Shown here: positions 35,418 through 44,541 of the stretch, piece by piece
Position numbering within the stretch: position 1 is the stretch's first letter
How the letters are laid out: the number at the start of each line of letters is the position of its first letter
DNA from: Microbacterium saperdae
GTDB taxonomy: Bacteria; Actinomycetota; Actinomycetes; Actinomycetales; Microbacteriaceae
DNA: 64,000 bases
Direction: 5' to 3'
Assembly: GCF_006716345.1 (NCBI RefSeq)
Contig: NZ_VFOX01000001.1
Span: 2,604,001 to 2,668,000 of the forward strand
Notes under the pieces: generated by a model
The model's database searches: none
The model's input: the letters and a program-made list of their open reading frames with translations, nothing else
Told to the model about the DNA's origin: nothing
Made by a program: the position numbers and the translations under genes

Positions 35418-36432
35418 ACCCGTGCTCCAGATCGAGGATCTGTCCATCTCCTTCGCCCTCGCCGGCACCGATGTCGACGTCGTGCGCGACCTCGCGGTCT
35501 CGGTCGAGAAGGGACGCACCCTCGCCGTGGTGGGCGAATCCGGCTCGGGCAAGACGATCACCGGCCGTTCGATCATGCGGCTGCTGCCTCCGGCGGCGAG
35601 CGCGCGCGGCAGCATCCGCGTCGCCGGGCGCGAAATCCTCACCGCCGACGAGAAGACGCTGCGACGCATCCGCGGCGCGGACGTCGCGATGGTCTTCCAG
35701 GACTCGCTCTCGGCGCTGAGCCCCTACCTCAGCATCGGCGCGCAGATCGTGCAGGCGGTGCGGCTGCACGACCCGTCGGTCTCGCGGCGCACGGCCCTCG
35801 CGCGGGCCGTGGAGATGCTGGACCGCGTCGGCATCCCGAATCCCGCCGACAGCGCCCGCCGCTACCCGCACGAGTTCTCCGGAGGCATGCGCCAGCGTGC
35901 CGTGATCGCGATGGCGCTCGTCAATCGTCCGGCGCTATTGATCGCCGACGAGCCGACCACCGCGCTCGACGTCACGGTGCAGGCACAGATCCTGGCGCTG
36001 CTGCGCAGCCTGCAGGACGAGTACGGCATGGCGATGCTGCTGATCAGCCACGACTTCGGCGTGGTCGCGAGCGCGGCGGACGATGTGCTGGTGCTGTACG
36101 CCGGCCGTGAGGCCGAGTACGGGAGCCTGCGCGACATCTTCGAGCACCCCGCCCATCCGTACACCGCCGGACTGCGGGCGGCGACGCCGCGGCTGGACGC
36201 GGAGGGCGAGCGGGCACGACTGCGCGCGATCCCCGGAGTGCCCACCTCGCTCCGGGACGCCGGGCCCGGATGCTCCTTCGCGCCGCGGTGCGCGTTCGCG
36301 GCACAGCTCGGCGGTCGCTGCGAGACCGAGCTGCCCCTGCCGACGCTGCGCGGGTCGGACGACGCCGGAGCGGTCCACCGGGCTGCCTGCCACCTCGACC
36401 GTCTCCCCGAACTGCAGGAGGCCGCCCGATGA
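35410..36432 (+). CDS. ABC transporter ATP-binding protein, DppD/OppD type
   Basis: This 340-residue ATPase has Walker [12 protein letters not shown]-loop [12 protein letters not shown], signature [15 protein letters not shown], Walker [13 protein letters not shown] and switch His in LISHDFGV. The C-terminal oligopeptide-transporter domain ends in a four-cysteine-type [15 protein letters not shown] segment, the Fe-S or zinc-binding tail typical of DppD. GTG 35410 lies inside the end of the upstream permease gene. It pairs with the next gene. Confidence 0.92.
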   Translation: MPEPVLQIEDLSISFALAGTDVDVVRDLAVSVEKGRTLAVVGESGSGKTITGRSIMRLLPPAASARGSIRVAGREILTADEKTLRRIRGADVAMVFQDSLSALSPYLSIGAQIVQAVRLHDPSVSRRTALARAVEMLDRVGIPNPADSARRYPHEFSGGMRQRAVIAMALVNRPALLIADEPTTALDVTVQAQILALLRSLQDEYGMAMLLISHDFGVVASAADDVLVLYAGREAEYGSLRDIFEHPAHPYTAGLRAATPRLDAEGERARLRAIPGVPTSLRDAGPGCSFAPRCAFAAQLGGRCETELPLPTLRGSDDAGAVHRAACHLDRLPELQEAAR

Positions 36433-37349
36433 GCGATCCGATCCTCATGATGACCGACGTCACGAAGCGCTACCGCACGGGCGGCGTGTTCGGCCGCGAC
36501 AGGAAGACCGTGCTCGCGGTCGACGGCGTCACCCTGCAGGTCGGTCGCGGCGAGGCGCTGGGGCTGGTGGGCGAATCCGGCTCGGGCAAGTCGACCCTGG
36601 CGCGGATGGCCAACGGCCTGATCAGCCCGACATCGGGCTCCGTGGTCACCGACGGGTACGAGGTGTCACGCCTCAGCGCGAAAGGCCTCCGCGGGCTGCG
36701 GCGCAACGTCGCGATGGTGTTCCAGGATCCGCTCGCCTCCCTGAACCCTCGGCAGACCGTGCGGCAGACGCTCGAGAACGTCTTCCGCGCGCACGGCGAG
36801 ACGACGTCGACGGCGGAGCTGATCGACCTGCTCGCTTCTGTGGGGCTGGGTGCGGACTACCTCGAGCGCTACCCCCACGAAGCGTCCGGCGGTCAGCTGC
36901 AGCGCGTCGCCGTCGCACGTGCCCTGGCGCTCAAACCCGACCTGATCATCGCGGATGAGCCCACCTCGGCGCTCGACGTCTCGGTACGGGCGCAGATCCT
37001 CAATCTGCTCGCGGACCTGCAGCGCGATCAGGGCATCTCCTTCCTGCACGTCAGCCACGATCTCGCCGTGATCCGCCTCTACAGCGATCGTGTCGCCGTG
37101 ATGAACCGCGGGCGGATCGTGGAGACGGGTCCGTCCGACGAGATCTTCCGCTCGCCGCAGCATCCGTACACGCAGTCGCTCGTCGACGCGACACCGGAGG
37201 CCGAGCTCCCGACTCATGACGGCGCCCCCGTGCGCGCGGGTGCGCCCTCGTGCGACGATCTTGACCATGACTCACCGAATGACCACGACGCCGTGGTTCG
37301 GCCAGAAGCCGGCCCGGCACGAGACAGAAAGAGGACACGTGGGTACTGA
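36429..37349 (+). CDS. ABC transporter ATP-binding protein, DppF/OppF type
   Basis: This 306-residue ATPase has Walker [12 protein letters not shown]-loop [13 protein letters not shown], signature [15 protein letters not shown], Walker [13 protein letters not shown] and switch His in HVSHDLAVI. The C-terminal ~50 residues beyond [13 protein letters not shown] are Asp/Arg/Pro-rich and not family-conserved. They lie over the start of the hydrolase gene, so this tail may be a product of overlapping coding. The ATG overlaps the DppD-type gene by four bases. Confidence 0.9.
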   Translation: MSDPILMMTDVTKRYRTGGVFGRDRKTVLAVDGVTLQVGRGEALGLVGESGSGKSTLARMANGLISPTSGSVVTDGYEVSRLSAKGLRGLRRNVAMVFQDPLASLNPRQTVRQTLENVFRAHGETTSTAELIDLLASVGLGADYLERYPHEASGGQLQRVAVARALALKPDLIIADEPTSALDVSVRAQILNLLADLQRDQGISFLHVSHDLAVIRLYSDRVAVMNRGRIVETGPSDEIFRSPQHPYTQSLVDATPEAELPTHDGAPVRAGAPSCDDLDHDSPNDHDAVVRPEAGPARDRKRTRGY

Positions 37350-38187
37350 CCTGTTCGTCCGAGAGTTCGGACGGGATGCCGCAGAGGCGCCCGTCGTGCT
37401 GATCCTGCACGGAGCCGTCGAGTCCGGCGCCTGCTATGGAGACGCGATCCGTCGCTGGGGGGACGACTTCCACATCGTCGCGCCCGACGCGCGGGGGCAC
37501 GGCCGCTCCCCCGGACGCCTCCCCGAGCACGAGGGCGTGCCGTCGACCGATGTGATGGTGCAGGACGCGATCGACATCCTGGAAGATCTCCTGGAGGAGA
37601 CCGGCCGTCGCACGCTGATCGTCGGACACTCCATGGGGGCGCGCATCGCGGCGTTCGTCGCGGCGGATGCACCGCACCTGGTGGCCGGTGTCGTGCTGGA
37701 GGACCCGCCCTGGTGGGTCCCCGAGGCAGGCCCGAACCCCTGGCTCAGCGTGGAGCAGACGGAGAAGGATCCCTTCGACTTCGCCGACACGGCCTCGGTC
37801 GACGAGCTCATCGAGATGCAGCGGGCGCAGAAGCCGCATTGGCCCGAGGAGGAGCTCCGTCCACTCGCCGAGGCCATGAAGGCGGTCGACATCGCCTACA
37901 TGGAGCAGCGGGTGCACGAGAAGCGCCGCATCTGGACGCCGACGGCACGACAGATCACGGTCGGTCCGACCGGCGTGCCCGCGCTGCTGGTCACCGGCAC
38001 GGGAGACGTCATCGTCGACAAGCACTCGCGCGAACGCCTGACCGCGGTCGCGCCGGGCTTCGACATCATCGTGATCGAGGGCGCGCACCACTGCGTGCGC
38101 CGCGACCGGCCGGTCGAGTACCACCGGCACGTCGACGCCTTCCTGCGCGAGAACGCCCCCTCGGTGGGGGCCGTCACTCCACGCTGA
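37339..38187 (+). CDS. Alpha/beta-hydrolase-fold enzyme, last gene of the transporter operon
   Basis: This 282-residue hydrolase has the oxyanion-hole HGAVESG, nucleophile serine in IVGHSMGARIA, acidic residue in TGTGDVIVD and catalytic histidine in EGAHHCVRR. There is no signal peptide, so it acts on an imported ester, lactone or similar compound. The GTG at 37339 with AGAAAGAGG close upstream is preferred; an ATG at 37267 would add 24 poorly conserved residues within the ATPase gene. Its position suggests it processes what the ABC system imports. Confidence 0.82.
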   Translation: MGTDLFVREFGRDAAEAPVVLILHGAVESGACYGDAIRRWGDDFHIVAPDARGHGRSPGRLPEHEGVPSTDVMVQDAIDILEDLLEETGRRTLIVGHSMGARIAAFVAADAPHLVAGVVLEDPPWWVPEAGPNPWLSVEQTEKDPFDFADTASVDELIEMQRAQKPHWPEEELRPLAEAMKAVDIAYMEQRVHEKRRIWTPTARQITVGPTGVPALLVTGTGDVIVDKHSRERLTAVAPGFDIIVIEGAHHCVRRDRPVEYHRHVDAFLRENAPSVGAVTPR

Positions 38188-39136
38188 ACGTGTCGGAACG
38201 CGCGAGCGGACCGTGGATCTCCGAGTCGGGCTCGGCGAGCACGGTCCGCATCGCGTCGAGACCCGCGCGCACGACCGGGTGGCCCTGATTGTCGCGCCGT
38301 GTGGTCATGATGACCTTGCGCAGCGGCGCGATCCCCTGCGTCGGCAGGATCGTCACCCATTCCGCATCGCGTGCCGACAGGGCGGACTCCGGCACCAGGC
38401 ACACGCCCGCCTCGGCGGCGACGAGCGAGACCGCCGCACGGTAGTCGTCTGACACGTGTGAGATCGTCGGGTGGAACCCCAGCTCGGCGCACGCCTGGAG
38501 CACCATGGTGCGCGAGGGGTTACCGGGAGAGGGCATGATCCAGCCGTCCTCGACGAGCTGCGTCAACTCCACGCCGTCGGACCCCGCGAGTGGATGGCTG
38601 TGCGGCACGGCCGCTTTGAACCGCTCGATGTAGAGCGGGAACTTCACCACGTCCGGCGAATCGCGCTCGGGGTCGGACTCGTACTCCAGGCTGACGGTGG
38701 CGTCGATATCGCCGCGCATGAGCATGCGATGACTCATGTGCGCCTCGGCGTCGACCACCTTGACGTCGATCCCCGGCGCGTTGCGGCGCAGCTCGACGAT
38801 CGCCGGAGCCACCACCCAGCTGATCGCCGTGGGGAACGCGCCGATGCGCAACTGTCCCAGCAGTCCGCCGGAATGGGCGGCGAGCTCGGCCTCGGCGATC
38901 TTCAACCGGGTGTTGATCTCCTCGGCGTGCTCGGCCAGGATCCGTCCGGCCGGGGTGAGTGCGAGCTTGCGCCCGGTGCGCACCACGAGCGCCTGTCCGA
39001 CCTCGCGCTCGAGAGCCGAGAGCTGCTGCGACACGGCCGATGCGGTGAGGTGCAGGGCCGCCGCGGTGGCGGTGACCGAGTCGGAGAGCACGAAGGCGCG
39101 CAGGACGAGCAGACGGCGGGGGTCGATCGTGACCAC
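38174..39136 (-). CDS. LysR-family transcriptional regulator
   Basis: This 320-residue LysR protein has an N-terminal winged helix (SVTATAAALHLTASAVSQQL, then RTGRKLALTPAG) and a C-terminal periplasmic-binding-protein-like effector domain (GQLRIGAFPTAISWVVAP, LVAAEAGVCLVPESAL). Its 3' end overlaps the hydrolase 3' end by 14 bases in convergent orientation. LysR genes usually regulate a divergent gene, here an ABC exporter 204 bases away, but control of the convergent transporter operon is also possible. GTG 39136 has GGAG six bases upstream. Confidence 0.9.
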   Translation of the reverse strand: MVTIDPRRLLVLRAFVLSDSVTATAAALHLTASAVSQQLSALEREVGQALVVRTGRKLALTPAGRILAEHAEEINTRLKIAEAELAAHSGGLLGQLRIGAFPTAISWVVAPAIVELRRNAPGIDVKVVDAEAHMSHRMLMRGDIDATVSLEYESDPERDSPDVVKFPLYIERFKAAVPHSHPLAGSDGVELTQLVEDGWIMPSPGNPSRTMVLQACAELGFHPTISHVSDDYRAAVSLVAAEAGVCLVPESALSARDAEWVTILPTQGIAPLRKVIMTTRRDNQGHPVVRAGLDAMRTVLAEPDSEIHGPLARSDTFSVE

Positions 39137-39340
39137 GGAGGCTCCATCGGCGAAGGCGGTCGGTCACCGATCGTGCGGGTTCACGCGGTGTCCCAGTGCG
39201 GTCATTCTATCGACCACCGTCCCTGTTCGGCGGGCTCGGCGCACCCGTTCTCCGCCCCGTCGCGGCGTACGCGGATGGGCACCGCGGGCACGGAGAGGAA
39301 GTACGGTCGTACTACGCCCTTTTCCAGAACGAGGTCCTCC
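39137..39340. promoter_or_regulatory. Divergent LysR/exporter control region
   Basis: This 204-base gap has no gene. AGTAC-GGTC-GTACT (39300-39313) is a perfect 5-bp inverted repeat just upstream of the exporter and may be an operator. GAGG at 39331-39334 is the exporter ribosome site. No strong -35/-10 pair is evident. Confidence 0.4.
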
Positions 39341-41230
39341 ATGTCCCGCACGGCGACTCCCCGCCGACGCGGACGCGGCGCGCAGCACGAAGGTCCGCGC
39401 GCCACGTTCCGCCAGCTCCTCCCCTTCCTCTTCGAGCACAAGCGCACGCTGGTCGTGGTCGCCGTGCTCAGCATCGTGGGAGCGGCGACCTCGCTCGTGC
39501 AGCCGCTGCTGGTGGGGCAGGTCATCGAGGCCGTGCAGTCGGAGAAGACCATCGGCATCCTGGTCTGGCTCCTCGTCGGCTTCGTGATCGCGTCGTCGAT
39601 CATCTCCGGCTTCCAGCACTACCTGCTGCAGCGCACCGGCACCGCCGTCGTGTACTCCAGCCGCCGCAAGCTCATCGCCCGCATCCTGCATCTGCCCACC
39701 TCGGAGTTCGATGCCCGTCGCACCGGCGACCTCGTCTCGCGTGTGGGCACCGACACAACGCTCCTCTACGCGGTCCTCACTCAGGGTCTCGCGGATGCCG
39801 TGGGCAACGTCGTGCTGTTCCTCGGGGCCCTCATCGCGATGCTGGTGATCGACCCGGTCCTGCTGCTGCTGATCGTGGTCGTGATCGGCGTCTCGGTCGT
39901 GGTGGTCGTGGCGCTGAGCGGACGCATCCGCACGGCTTCGACCGCGCAGCAGGAGAAGGTCGGCGAGCTGGCATCCGGCGTCGAGCGCGCCGTGGGATCG
40001 ATCCGCACGATCCGCGCCTCCGGGGCGACGGAGCGCGAGACCGTCGCCGTCTCGCAGCTCGCATCCGACGCCTACGGCATCGGCGTGCGCATCGCCAAGA
40101 TCTCCTCCCTCGTGGTGCCGATCGCCGGGATCGCGCTGCAGCTCTCGCTGCTCGTCGTGCTGGGTGTCGGCGGCTTCCGCGTCGCGGCCGGAACCATCAC
40201 GATCGCCTCGCTGATCGCGTTCATCATGTTCCTGTTCCTTCTGGTGATGCCGCTGGCCTCGACCTTCGGGGCCATCACCTCGGTGAATCAGGCACTCGGC
40301 GCCCTCGGCCGCATCCAGGAGGTCCTGGATCTGCCGACCGAGACGCAGGACGACGAGAAGATCGCTGCTGCGGTGACCCGCGAAGAGCCGGACCCGCAGT
40401 CGCCCGCTCTCGAGTTCCGCGACGTGCACTTCCGCTACCCGGAGAACGTCGTGGTCGCACGACGCGCGGCAGCGAAGGAGGCGCAGGAGGTACTCGCCGA
40501 CGCGCATCTGGAGCGTGCCGACACCGACATCGCGGCCCCCGTCATCTCGCACGAGGTGCTGCGCGGCGTGTCGTTCGCGGTGCCTCGCGGTGCCCGCGTC
40601 GCCCTGGTCGGGCCGAGCGGGGCGGGCAAGAGCACGATCCTCTCGCTCGTGGAGCGCTTCTACGACCCGACCGGCGGCTCGATCCGTCTGTACGGCCACG
40701 ACTCCCGCACCTACACACGCGAGGAGCTGCGCGCCCAGTTCGGCTACGTCGAGCAGGATGCGCCGACCCTCGCCGGCACGCTGGCCGACAACCTGCGCCT
40801 CGCCGCCCCCGACGCCTCCGACGCCGAGTGCGAACAGGTGCTGCGCGCCGTGAACCTGGGCGATGTGCTGGAGCGCAGCACGCTCGGACTCGAGGCACCT
40901 GTCGGCGAGGACGGCGTGATGCTCTCGGGAGGAGAGCGCCAGCGGCTCGCGATCGCGCGCGCCCTGCTCACGGACGCCCCCATCCTGCTGCTGGACGAGT
41001 CGACCTCATCGCTCGACGGCGTCAACGAGCAGCGCATGCGCGAGGCGATCGACGCGGTCTCCACCGACCGCACGCTCGTGGTGATCGCGCACCGACTGTC
41101 GACCGTCGTCGACAGCGACCTGATCATCGTGCTGCAGGACGGCGCCGTGGTCGGGCAGGGAACGCACGCGGAACTCGTGGAGTCGACGCCGCTGTATCGC
41201 GATCTCGCCCGTCATCAACTCCTGGCCTGA
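39341..41230 (+). CDS. ABC exporter, fused membrane-ATPase half-transporter (MsbA/LmrA-like)
   Basis: This 629-residue type-IV ABC exporter has about six membrane helices in residues 30-330 and then the ATPase, with Walker A GPSGAGKST, signature LSGGERQRLAIARAL, Walker B ILLLDESTSSLD and switch His in VIAHRLS. An unusual ~30-residue charged insertion lies between the A-loop FRYPEN and the first strand HEVLRGVSF. It should work as a homodimer exporting lipids, drugs or peptides; the cargo is unknown. ATG 39341 has GAGG six bases upstream. It may be controlled by the divergent LysR protein. Confidence 0.92.
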   Translation: MSRTATPRRRGRGAQHEGPRATFRQLLPFLFEHKRTLVVVAVLSIVGAATSLVQPLLVGQVIEAVQSEKTIGILVWLLVGFVIASSIISGFQHYLLQRTGTAVVYSSRRKLIARILHLPTSEFDARRTGDLVSRVGTDTTLLYAVLTQGLADAVGNVVLFLGALIAMLVIDPVLLLLIVVVIGVSVVVVVALSGRIRTASTAQQEKVGELASGVERAVGSIRTIRASGATERETVAVSQLASDAYGIGVRIAKISSLVVPIAGIALQLSLLVVLGVGGFRVAAGTITIASLIAFIMFLFLLVMPLASTFGAITSVNQALGALGRIQEVLDLPTETQDDEKIAAAVTREEPDPQSPALEFRDVHFRYPENVVVARRAAAKEAQEVLADAHLERADTDIAAPVISHEVLRGVSFAVPRGARVALVGPSGAGKSTILSLVERFYDPTGGSIRLYGHDSRTYTREELRAQFGYVEQDAPTLAGTLADNLRLAAPDASDAECEQVLRAVNLGDVLERSTLGLEAPVGEDGVMLSGGERQRLAIARALLTDAPILLLDESTSSLDGVNEQRMREAIDAVSTDRTLVVIAHRLSTVVDSDLIIVLQDGAVVGQGTHAELVESTPLYRDLARHQLLA

Positions 41231-41234
41231 GCCG

Positions 41235-42380
41235 TCACCCCGCGGGAGGTACCGCGGGCCGCCATGCCGTCACGTGGACGGTCGCGCCGGGGATGAGATC
41301 CAGCGGCATCTGCCAGGACAGCCGTTCCTCCCCCGGAGTCACGGCGACCCAGATGCTGCGCGCCGCGAGCTGCCCCTGGACCGAGTTCGCATCCCATCCG
41401 ATCACGGCTGTGGCCGAATCCCCCGGCTGCAGGGTGATCGACGAGGGACCGAGGTCCTCCGCCATGAAGGAGCGGCCGTGCTCGACGCTCACGTCGAGCA
41501 GATGCCCGTTCTGGTCGCCGTACGCGACATCCGGATAGCCGTTCAGGATGCACGGCTCCTCTGCGACGTTCACGAGCTGCAGCAGCTGACCCCGATGCCC
41601 GGTCGCGCCGTCCGGCGGCGGCGTCATGATCGTCGTGTCCTCCGCGGTGCACGCCCCGTCGACCGTCGCGCCATCGGAGGGCCCGGCCGTGGGTACCGGC
41701 TCCCCGTCTGCGGAGGGATCGGGGGCCGCTGCTCCGCTCGGATCGGCCTCCCCCTCTGCCGTCGCCTGCTCCTGTCGCAGCTGCTCCTGCATCGCGTCGT
41801 CACCGGCCTGGGAGGCGACCGGGATGAGGATCAGCGCGACCGCCGCGATCAGCGCCACGACGAGGTTCGATGTCGTCGCGCCCGAGCGACGCGCAGGTGG
41901 CACGTCCGCGTCCCATGCGGGTCCGGAGCGCGCGTACACGAGCGCCGGGATCCATCCCGCGACCACTGCCCACCAGGTCGTCTCCGAGGCGGCCCCCATG
42001 CTGCTGATGGCGCCGCCGATCCCGAAGTCGCCGACTCCGGTGACGACGTTGCCGAGATCCAGGGCCGCGCCGATCGCGAACGCGACCAGGATGGCCGTGA
42101 GCCAGCCGGCCACGAAGCTGACCCGGCCGGCGGAGAACCGCGCGGCGAGCACCGCGAAACCGGCCACGAGCACGACCGCCATCAGCAGTTGCACGAGCAC
42201 CGCCCACAGCACAGGGTTTCCGAACACGCCACGGGTCATGGGCGAGGGCACCAGCCGTGCCAGAGTCGCCAGGCTCCCGCCTGCCTGATACAGGAGATGC
42301 GGCACCCAGCCGCAGACGAACCACAGCGCGGCGAGCACCGCTCCGCCGATCAGACCCTGCTTCGTCGCACCGTGACGCAT
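41235..42380 (-). CDS. Membrane protein with C-terminal extracytoplasmic DUF4232 domain
   Basis: This 381-residue protein has about five N-terminal membrane helices, a charged linker, then another helix near residue 180 and a Pro/Ser/Asp-rich linker leading to a DUF4232 domain (CTAEDTTIM at its start, GHRGQLLQLVN, CILNGYPDVAYGD, LQPGDSATAVIGW). DUF4232 is common in actinobacterial secreted and lipoproteins and has no known activity. ATG 42380 is preferred because GGGGGGAA lies five bases upstream. It converges with the exporter gene, with four bases between stops. Confidence 0.8.
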   Translation of the reverse strand: MRHGATKQGLIGGAVLAALWFVCGWVPHLLYQAGGSLATLARLVPSPMTRGVFGNPVLWAVLVQLLMAVVLVAGFAVLAARFSAGRVSFVAGWLTAILVAFAIGAALDLGNVVTGVGDFGIGGAISSMGAASETTWWAVVAGWIPALVYARSGPAWDADVPPARRSGATTSNLVVALIAAVALILIPVASQAGDDAMQEQLRQEQATAEGEADPSGAAAPDPSADGEPVPTAGPSDGATVDGACTAEDTTIMTPPPDGATGHRGQLLQLVNVAEEPCILNGYPDVAYGDQNGHLLDVSVEHGRSFMAEDLGPSSITLQPGDSATAVIGWDANSVQGQLAARSIWVAVTPGEERLSWQMPLDLIPGATVHVTAWRPAVPPAG

Positions 42381-42464
42381 CGCGTTCCCCCCGGACAGCA
42401 CCGCAGACGCGCGGATCATCCGACCCTATCGTCGCGATCTGCACGCTCCGCGGATTTCGGGCAA

Positions 42465-42527
42465 CGCGAAGGCGGGATGCCGGAGACCACTCAGCCATGG
42501 GTTCGTCTCTGACATCCCGCCTTCGCG
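42465..42527. repeat. Perfect 15-bp inverted repeat separated by 33 bases
   Basis: CGCGAAGGCGGGATG (42465-42479) is repeated inverted as CATCCCGCCTTCGCG (42513-42527). It lies between pckG and the DUF4232 gene, just beyond the pckG terminator. It may be a second terminator structure, an mRNA-stability element or a protein-binding site. Confidence 0.7.
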
Positions 42528-42534
42528 GGTATGA

Positions 42535-42560
42535 GGCACCGGCTCCCCCGAGCCGGTGCC
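42535..42560 (-). terminator. Terminator hairpin of pckG
   Basis: GGCACCGGCT (42535-42544) and AGCCGGTGCC (42551-42560) form a perfect 10-bp stem with a 6-base loop, ten bases after the pckG stop. There is no U-run, as is usual for actinobacterial hairpins. Confidence 0.75.
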
Positions 42561-42569
42561 AGTCTGGGG

Positions 42570-44432
42570 CTACGCCTTGTCGAGGCGGTAGCGCAGCGAC
42601 GCGAGCTCGGCACGCAGAGCGGCCGGCACCTTGTCGCCGAAGGTGTCGTAGAACTCCTCGGTCAGATCGGCCTCGGTCTTCCAGGCCTCCGCGTCGACGA
42701 GGAAGAGCTCCTCAAGGTCAGCGGCGGGGATGTCGAGGCCGTCGAGGTTGAGGTCCTCCGGGCGCGGCAGGCGACCGATCGGGCTGTCGACCGCAGGGAC
42801 GTCGCCCGCGATGCGGCGGATGATCCAGTCCACGACGCGCGAGTTGTCGCCGAAGCCGGGCCACAGGAACCGGCCGTCAGCACCCCGGCGGAACCAGTTC
42901 ACCTGGAAGATGCGAGGGGCACGATCGAACCGGAGTCCCCGACCGACCTTCAGCCAGTGACCGAAGTAGTCCGCCATGTTGTAACCGCAGAACGGAAGCA
43001 TGGCGAACGGGTCGCGGCGCAGCTCGCCGAGCGTTCCCTCGGCCGCAGCCGTGCGCTCGGACGAGATGTTCGAACCGAGGAAGACACCGTGGGTCCAGTC
43101 CGTGGCCTCCACGACGAGCGGCACGTTGCTGGCACGGCGTCCGCCGAAGAGGATGACGTCGAGCGGCACGGCCTGCTCCCAGTCCTCGGAGATCTGCGGG
43201 CACTGCGCCGCCGCCACCGTGAAGCGCGAGTTCGGGTGCGCGGCCGGACGGCCGGAGTCGGGCGTCCAGTCGTTGCCCTCCCAGTCGATCAGGTGCGCGG
43301 GCGCCTGATCGGTCAGGCCCTCCCACCACACGTCGCCGTCGGGGCGGAGCGCCACGTTCGTGAAGATCGTGTTGCCCCACAGGGTCTCGACGGCGGTGAC
43401 GTTGGTGGACTCGCCGGTGCCGGGGGCGACACCGAAGAAGCCGGCCTCGGGGTTGATCGCCCACATGCGGCCGTCCTCGCCCGGACGGATCCAGGCGATG
43501 TCGTCGCCGAGGGTCTCGACCTTCCACCCGGGGATCGTCGGGCGCAGCATCGCGAGGTTCGTCTTGCCGCAGGCCGAGGGGAATGCCGCGGCCACGTGGT
43601 AGGCCTTGCCCTGCGGGTCGATCACACGGATGAGCAGCATGTGCTCGGCGAGCCATCCCTCATCGCGGGCGATCACCGAGGCGATGCGCAGCGCGAAGCA
43701 CTTCTTGGCGAGGATCGCGTTGCCGCCGTAGCCGGAGCCGGAGGAGTAGACCTCGAGCGTCTCGGGGAAGTGCACGATGTACTTCTCGTCGTTGCAGGGC
43801 CACTCGACATCCTGCTCGCCCTCCGCGAGCGGCGCGCCGACCGTGTGGACCGTCTTGACCCACGGAGCGCCTTCGGCGATGCGGCGCGTGACGGCATCAC
43901 CCACACGCGTCATGATGCCGATCGAGGCCACCGCGTAGGCGCTGTCGGTGACCTGGACGCCGATGTGCGAGAGCGGACCGCCGACCGGGCCCATCGAGAA
44001 GGGCACGACGTACATCGTGCGTCCGCGCATCGAGCCCTCGAAGATCTCGGTCATCTTGGCGTGCATCTCCGCCGGAGCCGCCCAGTTGTTGGTCGGGCCG
44101 GCGTCTTCTTCGCGCTCGGAGGCGATGTAGGTGCGGCCTTCGGTGCGGGCGACATCACTCGGGTGCGAACGGGCGAGGTAGGAGCCGGGACGCCATTCGG
44201 GGTTGAGCTTGATGAGCTTTCCCTCGTCGACCAGGCCGCGCAGCAGCCAGTCGTTCTCGGCGCGGGAGCCGTCGACCCAGTGCACGGAGTCCGGCTGGGT
44301 GAGCGCGCGGATCTCTTCGACCCAGGCGGCCAGTTCGGCCATCGCGGGGGTGTCGTAGCTCGGCGCAGCACCGAACGTACGCGCAGCGGCGACGGGGGAT
44401 GTGCGAGGGGCGAAGACTTCAGCGATGGCCAT
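42570..44432 (-). CDS. pckG: Phosphoenolpyruvate carboxykinase (GTP)
   Basis: This 620-residue GTP-dependent PEPCK catalyses oxaloacetate + GTP to phosphoenolpyruvate + CO2 + GDP, linking the TCA cycle to gluconeogenesis. The kinase loop with the hyper-reactive cysteine ([13 protein letters not shown]) is near residue 285; other family segments are [26 protein letters not shown] and [15 protein letters not shown] 44432 has AGGAGC upstream. It is divergent from a RamB-like regulator that probably controls it in response to carbon source, and is followed by a hairpin terminator. Confidence 0.97.
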   Translation of the reverse strand: MAIAEVFAPRTSPVAAARTFGAAPSYDTPAMAELAAWVEEIRALTQPDSVHWVDGSRAENDWLLRGLVDEGKLIKLNPEWRPGSYLARSHPSDVARTEGRTYIASEREEDAGPTNNWAAPAEMHAKMTEIFEGSMRGRTMYVVPFSMGPVGGPLSHIGVQVTDSAYAVASIGIMTRVGDAVTRRIAEGAPWVKTVHTVGAPLAEGEQDVEWPCNDEKYIVHFPETLEVYSSGSGYGGNAILAKKCFALRIASVIARDEGWLAEHMLLIRVIDPQGKAYHVAAAFPSACGKTNLAMLRPTIPGWKVETLGDDIAWIRPGEDGRMWAINPEAGFFGVAPGTGESTNVTAVETLWGNTIFTNVALRPDGDVWWEGLTDQAPAHLIDWEGNDWTPDSGRPAAHPNSRFTVAAAQCPQISEDWEQAVPLDVILFGGRRASNVPLVVEATDWTHGVFLGSNISSERTAAAEGTLGELRRDPFAMLPFCGYNMADYFGHWLKVGRGLRFDRAPRIFQVNWFRRGADGRFLWPGFGDNSRVVDWIIRRIAGDVPAVDSPIGRLPRPEDLNLDGLDIPAADLEELFLVDAEAWKTEADLTEEFYDTFGDKVPAALRAELASLRYRLDKA

Positions 44433-44509
44433 GACAGCTCCTTTGATGAGTGGGGCGTTGCATCCATCTTCTTCTGCCTTGTTCGACTCTTTCGGCCAAA
44501 TCGGGCGAT

Positions 44510-44535
44510 AAGAAACGTGATTCTTTCGCTATGAT
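44510..44535. promoter_or_regulatory. Divergent pckG/ramB-like control region: inverted repeat and leaderless -10
   Basis: TATGAT (44530-44535) ends six bases before the regulator ATG at 44542, so a leaderless mRNA is expected. AAGAA-N6-TTCTT (44510-44525) is an inverted repeat just upstream and could be the regulator's own operator. The site does not resemble the corynebacterial RamB motif as I remember it. Confidence 0.5.
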
Positions 44536-44541
44536 CAAGGA

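Noticed and set aside
42531-44534. 667-codon plus-strand frame over pckG
   Set aside because: Antisense shadow of a clear PEP carboxykinase gene.
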